A stretch of 64,000 bases of DNA from the NCBI GenBank assembly GCA_030683705.1, contig JAUXPP010000142.1:30288-94287 (forward strand), given 5' to 3'. Below are positions 17,330 to 26,319 of this stretch, piece after piece (position 1 is the first letter of the stretch; every line of letters begins with the position of its first letter). The position numbers and the translations under genes were made by a program. This DNA comes from Polaromonas sp. (GTDB taxonomy: Bacteria > Pseudomonadota > Gammaproteobacteria > Burkholderiales > Burkholderiaceae_C). Below the pieces are notes generated by a model. It saw only the letters and a list, made by a program, of their open reading frames with translations, was not told the origin of the DNA and ran no database searches.

Positions 17330-18304
17330 ATGCATGCCTGGCTTTGTGAAGACCCCACCGGCGTTGACGCCCTGACCTGGAAAGAACTGCCCACGCCCGA
17401 GCCGAAAGCCGGCGAGGTGCGTATCGCGATCAAGGCCGCGAGCCTGAACTTCCCGGATCTGCTGATCGTGCAGAACAAGTACCAGATCAAGCCGCCGCTG
17501 CCCTTTGTGCCAGGCTCCGAATACGCCGGCGTGATTGAAGCCGTGGGTGAAGGCGTCAAACACCTGAAGGTCGGCCAGAACGTGGCCTGCCTGTCCGGCA
17601 CCGGCGGTTTCGGCACCCACACCATCGCGCCGGCAGCCCTGTGCATGCCGCTGCCTGATGGATTCCCCCATGTCGATGCCGCGGCCTTCATCATGATTTA
17701 CGCCACCTCGCACCATGCGCTGGTGGATCGCGCACAGCTCAAGGCCGGTGAAACCGTGCTGGTGCTGGGCGCCGCCGGCGGCGTCGGCACCTCGGCCATC
17801 CAGATCGCCAAGGCGCTGGGCGCGAAAGTGATCGCGGCGGCATCGACCGACGAAAAATGCGCGCTGTGCACGTCCATCGGTGCCGACGCCACCATCAACT
17901 ACAGCAGGGAAAACCTGCGCGAAGCCATCAAGACGCTGACCGGTGGCAAGGGCCCGGACGTGATTTACGACCCGGTGGGCGGAGAGTTCGCCGAGCCGGC
18001 CTTCCGCTCCATCGCCTGGCGTGGCCGTTACCTGGTGGTCGGTTTCGCCTCGGGACCGATCCCCTCGCTGCCGCTGAACCTGACGCTGCTCAAGGGCGCC
18101 TCCATCGTCGGCGTGTTCTGGGGCGGCTTCGCCAAGAACGAGCCCAAGGCCAGCGCCGCCGCCATGGCTGAACTCGCCCAGTGGTATGCCCAGGGCAAGA
18201 TCAAGCCGGTGATCGACCGCACCATGCCCATGGCCGAGCTCAAGGCCGCCTATGCCCACATGGGCTCGCGTGGCGTCAAGGGCAAGCTGGTGATGGTCAA
18301 CTGA
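17330..18304 (+). CDS. NADPH:quinone oxidoreductase family protein (zinc-free MDR)
   Basis: 324-aa medium-chain dehydrogenase/reductase. It has a GroES-like N-terminal domain (about 1-120, FVPGSEYAGVIEAVGEGV) and a Rossmann domain with VLGAAGGVGTSAIQIAKALG near residues 143-163. The Cys cluster of structural-zinc alcohol dehydrogenases is missing, which fits the QOR subgroup reducing quinones or enones. GGAGA lies six bases before the ATG at 17330, preferred over the ATG at 17318. A lone gene with its own promoter region. Confidence 0.85.
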   Translation: MHAWLCEDPTGVDALTWKELPTPEPKAGEVRIAIKAASLNFPDLLIVQNKYQIKPPLPFVPGSEYAGVIEAVGEGVKHLKVGQNVACLSGTGGFGTHTIAPAALCMPLPDGFPHVDAAAFIMIYATSHHALVDRAQLKAGETVLVLGAAGGVGTSAIQIAKALGAKVIAAASTDEKCALCTSIGADATINYSRENLREAIKTLTGGKGPDVIYDPVGGEFAEPAFRSIAWRGRYLVVGFASGPIPSLPLNLTLLKGASIVGVFWGGFAKNEPKASAAAMAELAQWYAQGKIKPVIDRTMPMAELKAAYAHMGSRGVKGKLVMVN

Positions 18305-18416
18305 GTGCAGCCAGCCGGCGCCAGCGGCGGGTTGTTGCACCGCGATCACAGGGGAAACATCTGCTTACGACTAGGCCTTATGGGTATATATTGAAAGTTC
18401 CTATTAAAGGCGGCTC

Positions 18417-18857
18417 ATGAACAAACCAACCATGCTGGTGGTGGAAGACAACCCTGACCACCTGGAATTGACGCTGACGACGCTGGAGGCCAACGGCGCG
18501 CCCCACCACATCGTGGTGGCCCGCGACGGCCAGCAGGCGCTGGACTACCTGTTCTGCGAGGGCCCGCACAGCGGCCGCCATCACGACGAGCAGCCCGAAC
18601 TCGTGCTGCTGGACCTGAACATGCCGAAAATGAACGGGCTGCAGGTGCTGCAGCGCATGCGCAATGACCCGCGAACGTTTTTTGTGCCGGTGGTTTTGCT
18701 GACCTCGGCCAGCGAACAGTCCGACGCGGTGCGCGAACTCACGGGCGGGCTCAACAGCTACATCGGCAAGCCGCTGGACTACCGGGAGTTCGAAGCCCGG
18801 CTCGAGGAAGTCCGGGAGTACTGGCGCACCTCCAACTTCGCTCCCCTGATGTCCTGA
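18417..18857 (+). CDS. Stand-alone response regulator (Rcp1-like REC domain)
   Basis: 146-aa single receiver domain without output domain, like cyanobacterial Rcp1 partners of phytochrome-type kinases. Acidic pocket Glu10/Asp11, phospho-acceptor Asp66 in LLDLNMP, Thr96 in LLTSA and Lys118 in GKPLD are all present. The extra loop between beta strands (FCEGPHSGRHHDE) is typical of this subgroup. No kinase is adjacent, so its partner is elsewhere. Confidence 0.88.
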   Translation: MNKPTMLVVEDNPDHLELTLTTLEANGAPHHIVVARDGQQALDYLFCEGPHSGRHHDEQPELVLLDLNMPKMNGLQVLQRMRNDPRTFFVPVVLLTSASEQSDAVRELTGGLNSYIGKPLDYREFEARLEEVREYWRTSNFAPLMS

Positions 18858-18880
18858 AAAAGCGGCGGCAAGCGCCCACA

Positions 18881-18906
18881 AAAAAGCCCCTGTGAAGGGG
18901 CTTTTT
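18881..18906. terminator. Bidirectional terminator, response regulator / tRNA-His
   Basis: AAAAAGCCCC, loop TGTGAA, GGGGCTTTTT lies between convergent genes. Confidence 0.75.
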
Positions 18907-18912
18907 GAATAC

Positions 18913-18989
18913 TGGGGTGGCTGATGGGGCTCGAACCCACGACAACAGGAATCACAATCCTGGACTCTACCAACTGAGCTACAGCCACC
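18913..18989 (-). tRNA. tRNA-His (GTG)
   Basis: A full cloverleaf on the minus strand. The anticodon loop TTGTGAT with anticodon GTG is closed by CAGGA/TCCTG. The acceptor stem has eight pairs because of the extra G at -1 opposite the C before CCA, the identity mark of tRNA-His. CCA is encoded. Confidence 0.95.
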
Positions 18990-19041
18990 GGAGCCTCGAA
19001 TTATAGCGGGTCCCGCGCGACTGTTCGCGCGGCACCCGGCT

Positions 19042-20949
19042 TTATGCGCCGGTTTTCTGCTCGGGACGGCTCACCTTGATGTCGGCCTTGAAGCGTTCTT
19101 TCAGGATGTTGTAGTAGGCCAGGCTCTCGGCCGAGGTCCACCACTGCGTGTACTGGGTCTGCTCCTGCTGAGCCTGGGCCGGCGCAGGCGCCTGGCGCGG
19201 CAGAACCTTGAGCACCTTGACCACGGCGTAGCCCTGGGCGCCCAGGTCCACACCCACCAGGGCAGGCAAGCTGGCCGTATCGGCGCTCAGGGCCGCCTTC
19301 AGGGCGTCGATCGGCAACTGCTGCGCCTGTTCGCGCGACACCACCACCGCCGGCGGCATGGCGGCTGTCGCCGGGCTGGCTTTCCAGGCGGAGAGTTTCT
19401 CTGCGCCGTCCTTGCGCGCCATTTCGGCACCGCGCTGCTGCTGCAGGCGCTGGCGCACCTGGTCCCTGACTTCAGCCAGCGGCAAGGCCCGTGCGGGCGT
19501 GTGCTGCGTGATGCGGCCCGACACGAGCTGATTGCCGCCCAGGTCGACGGCTTCGGTGTTGCGCTTTCTCTCGATGGCATCCGGCGAAAACAGGGCTTCA
19601 AGGAATTTGGGATTGGCCAGGGCGCCGGTGGCGCCGGAGGCCGGCGCACGGGTCAGCTTGCTGGCGGTCCGGACTTCCAGCTTCAGGCGTTCGGCAATCG
19701 GGCGCAGGCTCTCGGACTGCTCGTACACCGCGTTGCTGAAGGCCTCGGCCGTCTCCGCGAATTTCTTGAGGGCCTGCTGCTGGCGCAGGTCGGCTTCGAG
19801 CTCTGGCTTCATCTCCTCAAACGTTTTCTGCTTGGGCGCCCGGATGTCGGTCAGCCGGATGATGTGGTAACCAAACTCGGTCTCGACCACATCGCTGATG
19901 TCGCCCTTCTTCATCGCGAAGGCGGCGTCGGCAAAAGGCTTGACCATGGACTTGCGGGAAAAGAAATCGAGATCGCCGCCGTTGGCCGCCGAGCCCGTGT
20001 CGCTGGAGTTCTTGCGGGCCAGATCGGCAAACGAGTCCGGCGCCTTCTTCACCGCGGCGAGCAGCTGCTCGGCTTTTTCCTTTGCTTTCTGCCGGTCTGC
20101 GGCGGGGGCGGACGCGGGTGCTTCGATCAGGATGTGGCTGGCGCGGCGCTCTTCATTGCCGGCGAGCTGGGCCGCGTTCTGCTCGTAATAAGTCTTCAGA
20201 TCCTGCTCATTGAGCGTGATGCCTTTTGTCACCGCATCCTGGTTGAGCACCACGTACTCGATGTCCACCTGCTCCGGCGCCTGGAACAGAGCCTGGTTGT
20301 CCTTGTAGAACTGTTCGAGCTCGGCATCGCTGGGATTGACACGCGCGGCGTAGTCCGCCGTGTTGAAGCGGGCGAACTGGACTTCGCGCTTTTCAAAAAA
20401 AGCATTGAGCGACACATCCGCCGCCCCCTTGGCCGCAAAACCACTGCCGGCCACACCCAGCATCACCTGGCGCGTCGCAAGCTCCGCTCGCAGGCTGGCC
20501 TCATAGGCTTCCGGCGTCATCCCGGCCTGCGCAATAAAGCCGGCGCGGTCGAATTTGCCGTCGGGCAAGCGGAATGATGCAATGGCCTTGTCTTCGGCAT
20601 ACAGCCGCTGCAGCTTCTGGTCGGGAACCACCAGGCCGCTCTTGAAGGCCGCGACAGCGAACACACGGTCGCGCACCAGGCGTTCCAGCGTCGCGTATTT
20701 GGCTTCGGGCGAATCCAGCAACTTGGCGTCGATGGTCGGCATGGAGGCGCGCAGCCGGTTCACTTCATTCTGGTGGGCCATGTCCCATTCGGCCTGCGAG
20801 ATGTCCTGGCCATCGACCCGGGCGACCACAGCGGTGTTCTGGTCCGAACGGTTGTAGCCGTCCAGGCCGAACAGCACGAAGGACGGAACAATGAGCAGGA
20901 ACAGCAAGCCCATGGTGACCTTGGTGTGCTTGCGAATGAATTCAAACAT
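19042..20949 (-). CDS. ppiD: PpiD-like periplasmic folding chaperone / peptidyl-prolyl isomerase
   Basis: 635-aa inner-membrane-anchored SurA/PpiD-type protein. It has a cytoplasmic start and one helix (about residues 12-32, VTMGLLFLLIVPSFVLFGLDG), then a SurA-N-like chaperone region and a parvulin domain at about 265-370 (RASHILIEAP, DLARKNSSDTGSAANGGDL, FGYHIIRLTDI). A second degenerate C-terminal part follows. In E. coli PpiD assists proteins emerging from SecYEG. It lies between tRNA-His and tRNA-Val downstream of hup. Confidence 0.9.
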   Translation of the reverse strand: MFEFIRKHTKVTMGLLFLLIVPSFVLFGLDGYNRSDQNTAVVARVDGQDISQAEWDMAHQNEVNRLRASMPTIDAKLLDSPEAKYATLERLVRDRVFAVAAFKSGLVVPDQKLQRLYAEDKAIASFRLPDGKFDRAGFIAQAGMTPEAYEASLRAELATRQVMLGVAGSGFAAKGAADVSLNAFFEKREVQFARFNTADYAARVNPSDAELEQFYKDNQALFQAPEQVDIEYVVLNQDAVTKGITLNEQDLKTYYEQNAAQLAGNEERRASHILIEAPASAPAADRQKAKEKAEQLLAAVKKAPDSFADLARKNSSDTGSAANGGDLDFFSRKSMVKPFADAAFAMKKGDISDVVETEFGYHIIRLTDIRAPKQKTFEEMKPELEADLRQQQALKKFAETAEAFSNAVYEQSESLRPIAERLKLEVRTASKLTRAPASGATGALANPKFLEALFSPDAIERKRNTEAVDLGGNQLVSGRITQHTPARALPLAEVRDQVRQRLQQQRGAEMARKDGAEKLSAWKASPATAAMPPAVVVSREQAQQLPIDALKAALSADTASLPALVGVDLGAQGYAVVKVLKVLPRQAPAPAQAQQEQTQYTQWWTSAESLAYYNILKERFKADIKVSRPEQKTGA

Positions 20950-21006
20950 CTCGAATTTCCTGTGCTGCCGTAAACCGGCATTGATACAAATTTTCCGCCA
21001 GCCATC

Positions 21007-21037
21007 AATAAAAAAGGCGAACCCTCAGTTCGCCTTT
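21007..21037 (-). terminator. Terminator after tRNA-Val
   Basis: On the minus strand AAAGGCGAA, loop CTGAGGG, TTCGCCTTTTTTT follows the tRNA-Val gene. Confidence 0.75.
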
Positions 21038-21047
21038 GTCCAGTTTC

Positions 21048-21123
21048 TGGTGGGTGCTGACGGGCTCGAACCGCCGACCTACGCCGTGTAAGGGCGCTGC
21101 TCTACCAACTGAGCTAAGCACCC
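21048..21123 (-). tRNA. tRNA-Val (TAC)
   Basis: A minus-strand cloverleaf with acceptor GGGTGCT/AGCACCC, D-arm AGCTCAGTTGGTAGAGC, anticodon loop CTTACAC (anticodon TAC) and T-arm GGTTCGAGCC. Discriminator A and the CCA end are encoded. Confidence 0.95.
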
Positions 21124-21148
21124 CACCTCAACTTTTACTTCATCGGTT

Positions 21149-21421
21149 TCAGTTCAGGGCGTCCTTGAGCGCTTTGCCTGGACGGAACTTGGGCACCTTG
21201 GCTGCCTTGATTTTAATCGCATCGCCGGTACGCGGGTTGCGGCCGGTGCGGGCAGCGCGTTTGCCGACGGCAAACGTGCCAAAACCCACCAGAGACACGG
21301 AGCCTCCTTTTTTCAGGGTTGATTTGACAGCGCCAATGGTCGACTCCAGCGCGCGCGTCGCGGCAGCTTTGGAAATGTCAGCGTTCTTGGCAATGTGCTC
21401 GATCAGTTCAGTCTTGTTCAC
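21149..21421 (-). CDS. hupB: DNA-binding protein HU
   Basis: 90-aa nucleoid-associated HU/IHF protein. It begins [11 protein letters not shown] with a GTG start at 21421, and contains the family signature [21 protein letters not shown] in two adjoining segments. The frame is open further upstream, but the extra 38 residues do not resemble HU, and GAGGGG precedes the GTG. It is followed on the same strand by tRNA-Val and ppiD. Confidence 0.93.
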   Translation of the reverse strand: MNKTELIEHIAKNADISKAAATRALESTIGAVKSTLKKGGSVSLVGFGTFAVGKRAARTGRNPRTGDAIKIKAAKVPKFRPGKALKDALN

Positions 21422-21683
21422 AAGGAGCCCCTCGTTGATAAAGTTAATCTGGTTGTCTCTGGAAATATCTCCCCTGGACACCTGCAAAAAGATGGCAGCG
21501 GGAGGCGGCGTGTGCAGATCGTCTGCTGCGTCCAATTAGAGCCATGGACTCCAACCGTGTCAAGACAACATCAGATTTTTACAACGTGCGGTGGCGGATT
21601 CTAGTCTTTTTTTTCACGCTTTCCGCGACTGTTCATGGGCACACCCAGTATTTCAGCGACCCCGCCAGACGGGCCCGTTTGCC

Positions 21684-22784
21684 TCAGCCCAGCGCCTGTG
21701 CGATGGCCTTGCCCAGGTCGGTACCGCTCGCGGTGCCGCCGAGGTCGGGCGTGCGCGGCGCGCCGCTCTGGGGACTGAGGACTTTTTCAATCGCGGCCAG
21801 TACGGCGTCGTGCGCGTCCTTGTGGCCGAGGAACTCCAGCATCATGGCGCCGCACCAGATCTGCCCGATCGGGTTGGCGATGTTGCGTCCGGCAATGTCG
21901 GGAGCCGAACCGTGCACGGGTTCGAACAACGAAGGGAAGTTGCGTTCGGGATTGAGGTTGGCGCTGGGCGCGATGCCGATGGTGCCGGTACATGCCGGGC
22001 CCAGGTCACTGAGGATGTCGCCAAACAGGTTGCTGGCCACCACCACGTCGAAGAAGTCCGGGCGTTGCACAAAGTGGGCAGTCAGGATGTCGATGTGAAA
22101 CTTGTCGAGCCTGAGATCGGGATAGTTTCTGGCCATCTCGGTCACGCGTTCATCCCAGTAGGGCATGGTGATCGCAATGCCATTGGACTTGGTGGCACTG
22201 GTCAGGTGCTTTTTCGGCCGTGACTGGGCCAGCTCGAAGGCGAACTTCAGCACCCGGTCCACGCCGATGCGCGAAAAGACACTTTCCTGCATCACGATCT
22301 CGCGCTCGGTGCCGGCATACATGCGTCCACCGATGCTGGAGTATTCGCCTTCGGTGTTTTCGCGCACGATATACATGTCGATCTCGCCAGGCAGGCGCGC
22401 GCTGCCATCGCGGCGCACCACCGGCGCAATGATGCCGGGCATCAGGCGCGCGGGTCGCAGGTTGATGTACTGGTCGAATTCGCGGCGGAACAGCAACAGC
22501 GAACCCCACAGCGACACATGGTCGGCGATTTTTTCCGGCCAGCCCACTGCACCGAAATAGATCGCGTCATGCCCGCCGATCTGGTCCTTCCAGTTGTCCG
22601 GCATCATCTGGCCGTGTTTCTCGTAGTAGTCCCAGCTTGAAAAATCGAAGTGGTCGAACTGCAGGTCGATGTTGAATTTCGAGGCCGCCGCCTCCATCAC
22701 ACGAATGCCCTCGGGCATGGTCTCCTTGCCGATGCCGTCGCCGGCGATGACTGCTATTCTTTTCCTGCCGCTGCTCTTGTTCAT
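21684..22784 (-). CDS. ttuC: Tartrate dehydrogenase/decarboxylase-like (TtuC, isocitrate/isopropylmalate dehydrogenase family)
   Basis: 366-aa NAD-dependent beta-decarboxylating dehydrogenase. Family features: IAVIAGDGIGKETMPEG at the start, the substrate Arg segment (INLRPARLMPG), VRENTEGEYSSIGG, the metal Asp region NLFGDILSDLG and the NAD-binding FEPVHGSAPDIAG. The spacing and the YYEKHGQMMP stretch fit tartrate dehydrogenase (EC 1.1.1.93/4.1.1.73) better than LeuB. The ATG at 22784 fits the family start; the open frame beyond it is not coding here. It ends 14 bases downstream of the dehalogenase-like gene and may be co-transcribed with it. Confidence 0.8.
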   Translation of the reverse strand: MNKSSGRKRIAVIAGDGIGKETMPEGIRVMEAAASKFNIDLQFDHFDFSSWDYYEKHGQMMPDNWKDQIGGHDAIYFGAVGWPEKIADHVSLWGSLLLFRREFDQYINLRPARLMPGIIAPVVRRDGSARLPGEIDMYIVRENTEGEYSSIGGRMYAGTEREIVMQESVFSRIGVDRVLKFAFELAQSRPKKHLTSATKSNGIAITMPYWDERVTEMARNYPDLRLDKFHIDILTAHFVQRPDFFDVVVASNLFGDILSDLGPACTGTIGIAPSANLNPERNFPSLFEPVHGSAPDIAGRNIANPIGQIWCGAMMLEFLGHKDAHDAVLAAIEKVLSPQSGAPRTPDLGGTASGTDLGKAIAQALG

Positions 22785-22797
22785 GGTGTTTCCTGTT

Positions 22798-23676
22798 TCA
22801 GTGGGTAAAAAAATCCAGCGCTTCGTCCAGCAGCGCGGCTGGCGCTTCTTCCGCAATATAGTGTCCGCAAGGCAGTGCCCGTCCCGAGACCGCGAGGGCG
22901 CACTCGTGCCACAAGGCCAGCACATCGAAACACTGGCCCACCGCGCCGTGTTCGCCCCAGAGAACACGCAGCGGCTGGGCCAGCTTGCGGCCGGCGGCCA
23001 TGTCGGCCCGGTCGTGGTCCAGGTCGATGCCGGCGGACGCGCGGTAGTCCGCGCAGATGCTTTCTGCCGTTCCGGGAATTTGCGCGCAACGTTCGTATTC
23101 CGCCATCGCCTCGGGGGTGAACGCCGCCAGGCCGGCATGGCGCTTGCCCATCACGCTGCGGATGTAGCGCACCGGGTCGCTGCTGATCAGCGCCTCCGGC
23201 AAGGGCGGCGGCTGGATCAGGAAAAACCAGTGCCAGTAGGCGCGCGCAAAAGCTTCGGTGGTGTTCTGGTACATGGCCAGCGTGGGCGCAATGTCCAGCA
23301 ACAGCAGGCGCTGGACGGCTTCGGGATGATCGGCTGCGAGGCGATGCGCGACACGTGCGCCACGGTCATGCGCCAGCACCTGGAAACGTTCGAAACCATG
23401 GTGGCGCATCACCACCATCGCATCCCCTGCCATGGCGCGCTTCGAATAAGCGATGTGCGCGGGGTCCGTTCCCGGCCGCGCCGAGTCGCCATAACCGCGC
23501 AGGTCCATCAGGATGACGGTGAAGTGCCGCGCCAGGTCATTCGCCACCCGATGCCACATCACATGGGTCTGTGGGTGGCCGTGGATCAGCAGCAGCGGCG
23601 CCCCCTGCCCGCCCCGCAGTGTGCGCAGCGTGCCGGCCGGCCCGCGGACATCCGACGGCGTAAAACCCGCGAACAT
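22798..23676 (-). CDS. Alpha/beta hydrolase resembling haloacetate (fluoroacetate) dehalogenase
   Basis: 292-aa alpha/beta hydrolase. The nucleophile is Asp in AHDRGARVAHRL rather than Ser. The neighbouring Arg pair (DRGAR), a later HW pair (YWHWFF) and the catalytic His in CGHYIAEEAP match residues known for fluoroacetate dehalogenase: Asp-Arg-x-x-Arg, His-Trp and His. I infer hydrolysis of a short haloacid or a related ester; epoxide hydrolase is the alternative. The start at 23676 has GGAGGGG before it. It is divergent from a LysR gene with a perfect palindrome between them. Confidence 0.72.
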   Translation of the reverse strand: MFAGFTPSDVRGPAGTLRTLRGGQGAPLLLIHGHPQTHVMWHRVANDLARHFTVILMDLRGYGDSARPGTDPAHIAYSKRAMAGDAMVVMRHHGFERFQVLAHDRGARVAHRLAADHPEAVQRLLLLDIAPTLAMYQNTTEAFARAYWHWFFLIQPPPLPEALISSDPVRYIRSVMGKRHAGLAAFTPEAMAEYERCAQIPGTAESICADYRASAGIDLDHDRADMAAGRKLAQPLRVLWGEHGAVGQCFDVLALWHECALAVSGRALPCGHYIAEEAPAALLDEALDFFTH

Positions 23677-23761
23677 CAGGCGGCCCCTCCGGTGTTTTTT
23701 CGAATCGTCATGGCTTTCATGGATGGATCGATTCTGCGCAATCGGCATCGGTGATTCAAGC

Positions 23762-23783
23762 AATAATCAGGCAATTGATTATT
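23762..23783. promoter_or_regulatory. Palindromic operator between hydrolase and LysR genes
   Basis: AATAATCA and TGATTATT are a perfect 8-bp inverted repeat with a six-base spacer, in AT-rich sequence just before the LysR start. It is a likely binding site for that regulator. Confidence 0.55.
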
Positions 23784-23798
23784 TCCCTGGAAGCATGA

Positions 23799-24758
23799 AT
23801 GGAACGCAGTGACCTGGAACTCGTGCTGGCGGTGCGTGACCACGGCAGCCTCAGTTCGGCCGCCCTGAGCCTCGATGTCGCGCCGCCGGTGGTCACCAAA
23901 CGCCTGGCTGCGCTGGAGGCGCGCCTGGGCCAGCGCCTGTTCCAGCGCACCACCCGGCGTGTCAGCCCGACGGCCGAAGGCGAGACTGTCTGTGAGCGCG
24001 CGCAGGTGCTGCTGCGCGGCTTCAACGAACTCGAGGCCGAACTGCAGGAGCGCAAGTCCGAGCCCACCGGCCTGATCCGGCTGGCGGCCACGCTGGGCTT
24101 TGGCCGGCTCTGGCTGGGGCCGGCGCTGGCCAGCTTCCAGGAGCGTTACCCGCGCATCGAGATCCAGTTGCAGCTGAGCGAACAGTTGCCGGACCTGGCC
24201 GCCGAGGGTTATGACGGCGCCATCTGGCTGTGGCAGGTCGAGGGGCGGCAGGCAGCGCAGTGGGTGTCACGCCGGCTGGCGCGCAACCAGCGTGTGCTGG
24301 TGGCCGCGCCGCGCTACCTCCGCCAGCACGGCATGCCCGCCAGCCTGGACGAACTGCAGCAACACGCCTGCCTGATCGTGCGCGAAAACCGCAGCGCCAG
24401 CGGCCAGCGCTTCGATGTCTGGCCACTGCAGAAAGAGCGCGACAAAACCCCGGCGCGGGTCCGCGTGCAGGGGCCGCTGTCCAGCAATTCCGGCGAGCTG
24501 GTGCGCGACTGGTGTATCGCCGGCCGCGGCATCATGCTGCGCAGCCTCTGGGACATCGCGCCGCAACTGGCCAGCGGCGAGCTGGTGCGTGTGCTGCCGG
24601 CCTATGCCATGCCGGATGCCGACATCCACTGGCTGGCGCCATATCGCGCAGATTCGCCGCGGCGTATCCGCCTGCTGATCGACCATTTGCTCGCGCAGTT
24701 CCAGGGCGCGCCCTGGAAAACTAAACCGCAGCCTTTGCGGGCCGCACCACGAGACTGA
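23799..24758 (+). CDS. LysR-family transcriptional regulator
   Basis: 319-aa regulator with an N-terminal winged helix-turn-helix (residues about 1-60, LVLAVRDHGSLSSAALSLDV, then RLAALEARLGQRLFQRTTR) and a periplasmic-binding-like effector domain. It is divergent from the dehalogenase-like and ttuC-like genes, which it probably controls. Its 3' end overlaps the convergent DMT exporter gene by 38 bases. Confidence 0.88.
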   Translation: MERSDLELVLAVRDHGSLSSAALSLDVAPPVVTKRLAALEARLGQRLFQRTTRRVSPTAEGETVCERAQVLLRGFNELEAELQERKSEPTGLIRLAATLGFGRLWLGPALASFQERYPRIEIQLQLSEQLPDLAAEGYDGAIWLWQVEGRQAAQWVSRRLARNQRVLVAAPRYLRQHGMPASLDELQQHACLIVRENRSASGQRFDVWPLQKERDKTPARVRVQGPLSSNSGELVRDWCIAGRGIMLRSLWDIAPQLASGELVRVLPAYAMPDADIHWLAPYRADSPRRIRLLIDHLLAQFQGAPWKTKPQPLRAAPRD

Positions 24759-25629
24759 CACCCAGCGCCGTGAGCGCCGTGCCGGCCACCGTCACCACCG
24801 TGATGGTTTCGCCAAACAGCAGCCAGGCCATCAGGGCCGTGGTCGGTGGCACCAGGTACAGCAGGCTGGTCACGGCGGTGGCGGCGCCGCGCTGGATCAG
24901 CATGTAAAGCAGCGAACTGCCGCCCAGGGTCAGGCCCAGCACCGACCACGCCAGTGCACCGACAAAACCGCCGGTCCACTGCACTGCTTCGGTTTCGAGA
25001 AAGGCAAACGGCAGCGTCACCAGCAAGGCGGCGCCGAGCTGGATGGCATTGGCGCTGCGCACATCGGCGGGCTGGACAAACCGTTTCTGGTACAGCGTGC
25101 CGGCGGTGATGCTGAGCAGCGCAAACACCGCCCAGGCGAGCGTGTAGGCCGTGGCTTCATTGCCCGCGCCGAACTTGCGCGAGACCACCAGCAGCAGCCC
25201 GGCCAGGCCCAGCACCAGGCCCAGCCACTGGCGCGCACTGACGCGTCCCTTGCCCGCACCCGACTCGCCCATCTGCGACACCCAGACCGCCGTCAGCACC
25301 GGCTGCAGGCCGACCACCAGCGCCGACAGGCCAGAGCCCATACCGCCCTTGATGGCGGACCAGACTCCGCTCAGGTAACCCGCATGGATCAGGATGCCGG
25401 TGACAGCCAGGTGCAGCCACTGGATGCGGCTGTTGGGCCAGGCCACCCGCGCGATGCTGATCCAGGCGATAAAACACAGCAGGGACAGGGCGTAACGGAT
25501 CGCCAGAAAGCTCAGCGGCGGCGCGTAAGGCAGGCCGTACTTGGCGACGATGAAGCCGGTGCTCCAGATCAGGACAAAGACGGCGGGCATCGCCCGGATC
25601 AGGGCGTCATTCGATGCGGGCCGGCTCAT
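24721..25629 (-). CDS. EamA/DMT-family exporter
   Basis: 302-aa inner-membrane transporter with ten predicted helices in two EamA repeats (first about 10-145, second about 160-295). The start MSRPASND at 25629 is preferred because pgsA stops overlap there: the ATG of this gene overlaps the pgsA stop by four bases. The substrate is unknown; such proteins export amino acids or metabolites. It overlaps the convergent LysR gene at the 3' end. Confidence 0.83.
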   Translation of the reverse strand: MSRPASNDALIRAMPAVFVLIWSTGFIVAKYGLPYAPPLSFLAIRYALSLLCFIAWISIARVAWPNSRIQWLHLAVTGILIHAGYLSGVWSAIKGGMGSGLSALVVGLQPVLTAVWVSQMGESGAGKGRVSARQWLGLVLGLAGLLLVVSRKFGAGNEATAYTLAWAVFALLSITAGTLYQKRFVQPADVRSANAIQLGAALLVTLPFAFLETEAVQWTGGFVGALAWSVLGLTLGGSSLLYMLIQRGAATAVTSLLYLVPPTTALMAWLLFGETITVVTVAGTALTALGVSLVVRPAKAAV

Positions 25630-26192
25630 TTGGCGCGGGCGCGGATTTCGGGGATGGCTTTTTTCAGGTAATAAACCATGGACCACACCGTCAGGATGGC
25701 CGACAACCAGATCAGCCAGGTGCCCCAGACATTGGTGTTGATGATGCCGAAAAGAATGCCGTCAAACAGCAGGAAAGGGATGGCCACCATCTGCACCGTG
25801 GTCTTGACCTTGCCCAGCATGTGCACGGCCACGCTTTTGGTCGCGCCAATCAGCGCCATCCATTCACGCAAGGCCGAAATCGCGATTTCGCGGCCGATGA
25901 TGATGAGGGCCACAAAAACATCGGCACGCTGCAAGTGCACCAGCACCAGCAAGGAGGCGCAGACGAGAAACTTGTCCGCCACCGGATCGAGGAAGGCGCC
26001 GAAGGACGAGGTCTGGTTCAGCTTGCGTGCCAGGAATCCGTCCAGCCAGTCGGTGGCCGCAAACACCACGAACATGACTGTCGCGATCAGGTTGCGGCTG
26101 GCCGGGGTCATGTCGAGGTAGAAAATCCCCACGATCAGCGGAATCGCAACAATGCGCGTCCAGGTCATCACGGTGGGTATGGTCAGAAACAT
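25626..26192 (-). CDS. pgsA: CDP-diacylglycerol-glycerol-3-phosphate 3-phosphatidyltransferase
   Basis: 188-aa inner-membrane enzyme making phosphatidylglycerophosphate, the precursor of phosphatidylglycerol and cardiolipin. The CDP-alcohol phosphotransferase motif is complete: Asp48, Asp51, Gly52, Arg56, Gly65, Asp69 and Asp73 (DWLDGFLAR to FLDPVADK). It lies downstream of uvrC on the same strand, a common bacterial order, and overlaps the DMT gene. Confidence 0.93.
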   Translation of the reverse strand: MFLTIPTVMTWTRIVAIPLIVGIFYLDMTPASRNLIATVMFVVFAATDWLDGFLARKLNQTSSFGAFLDPVADKFLVCASLLVLVHLQRADVFVALIIIGREIAISALREWMALIGATKSVAVHMLGKVKTTVQMVAIPFLLFDGILFGIINTNVWGTWLIWLSAILTVWSMVYYLKKAIPEIRARAK

Positions 26193-26319
26193 GGCCTGAT
26201 TTTGGCATGAGCCGGTGCCGGCGGGCCGGCTGCGGCCGCAGGGCCCCGGAAATTCACCCGCTTTCGTCCCGCTTCGTGGTGCAAACCCCGACAGCGGACC
26301 AGGGTCTGGTCACAGGCCC

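Noticed and set aside
22785..23138. 118-codon N-terminal extension of the tartrate-dehydrogenase-like frame
   Set aside because: It is an out-of-frame reading of the hydrolase gene; the dehydrogenase family starts right before RIAVIAGDGIG.
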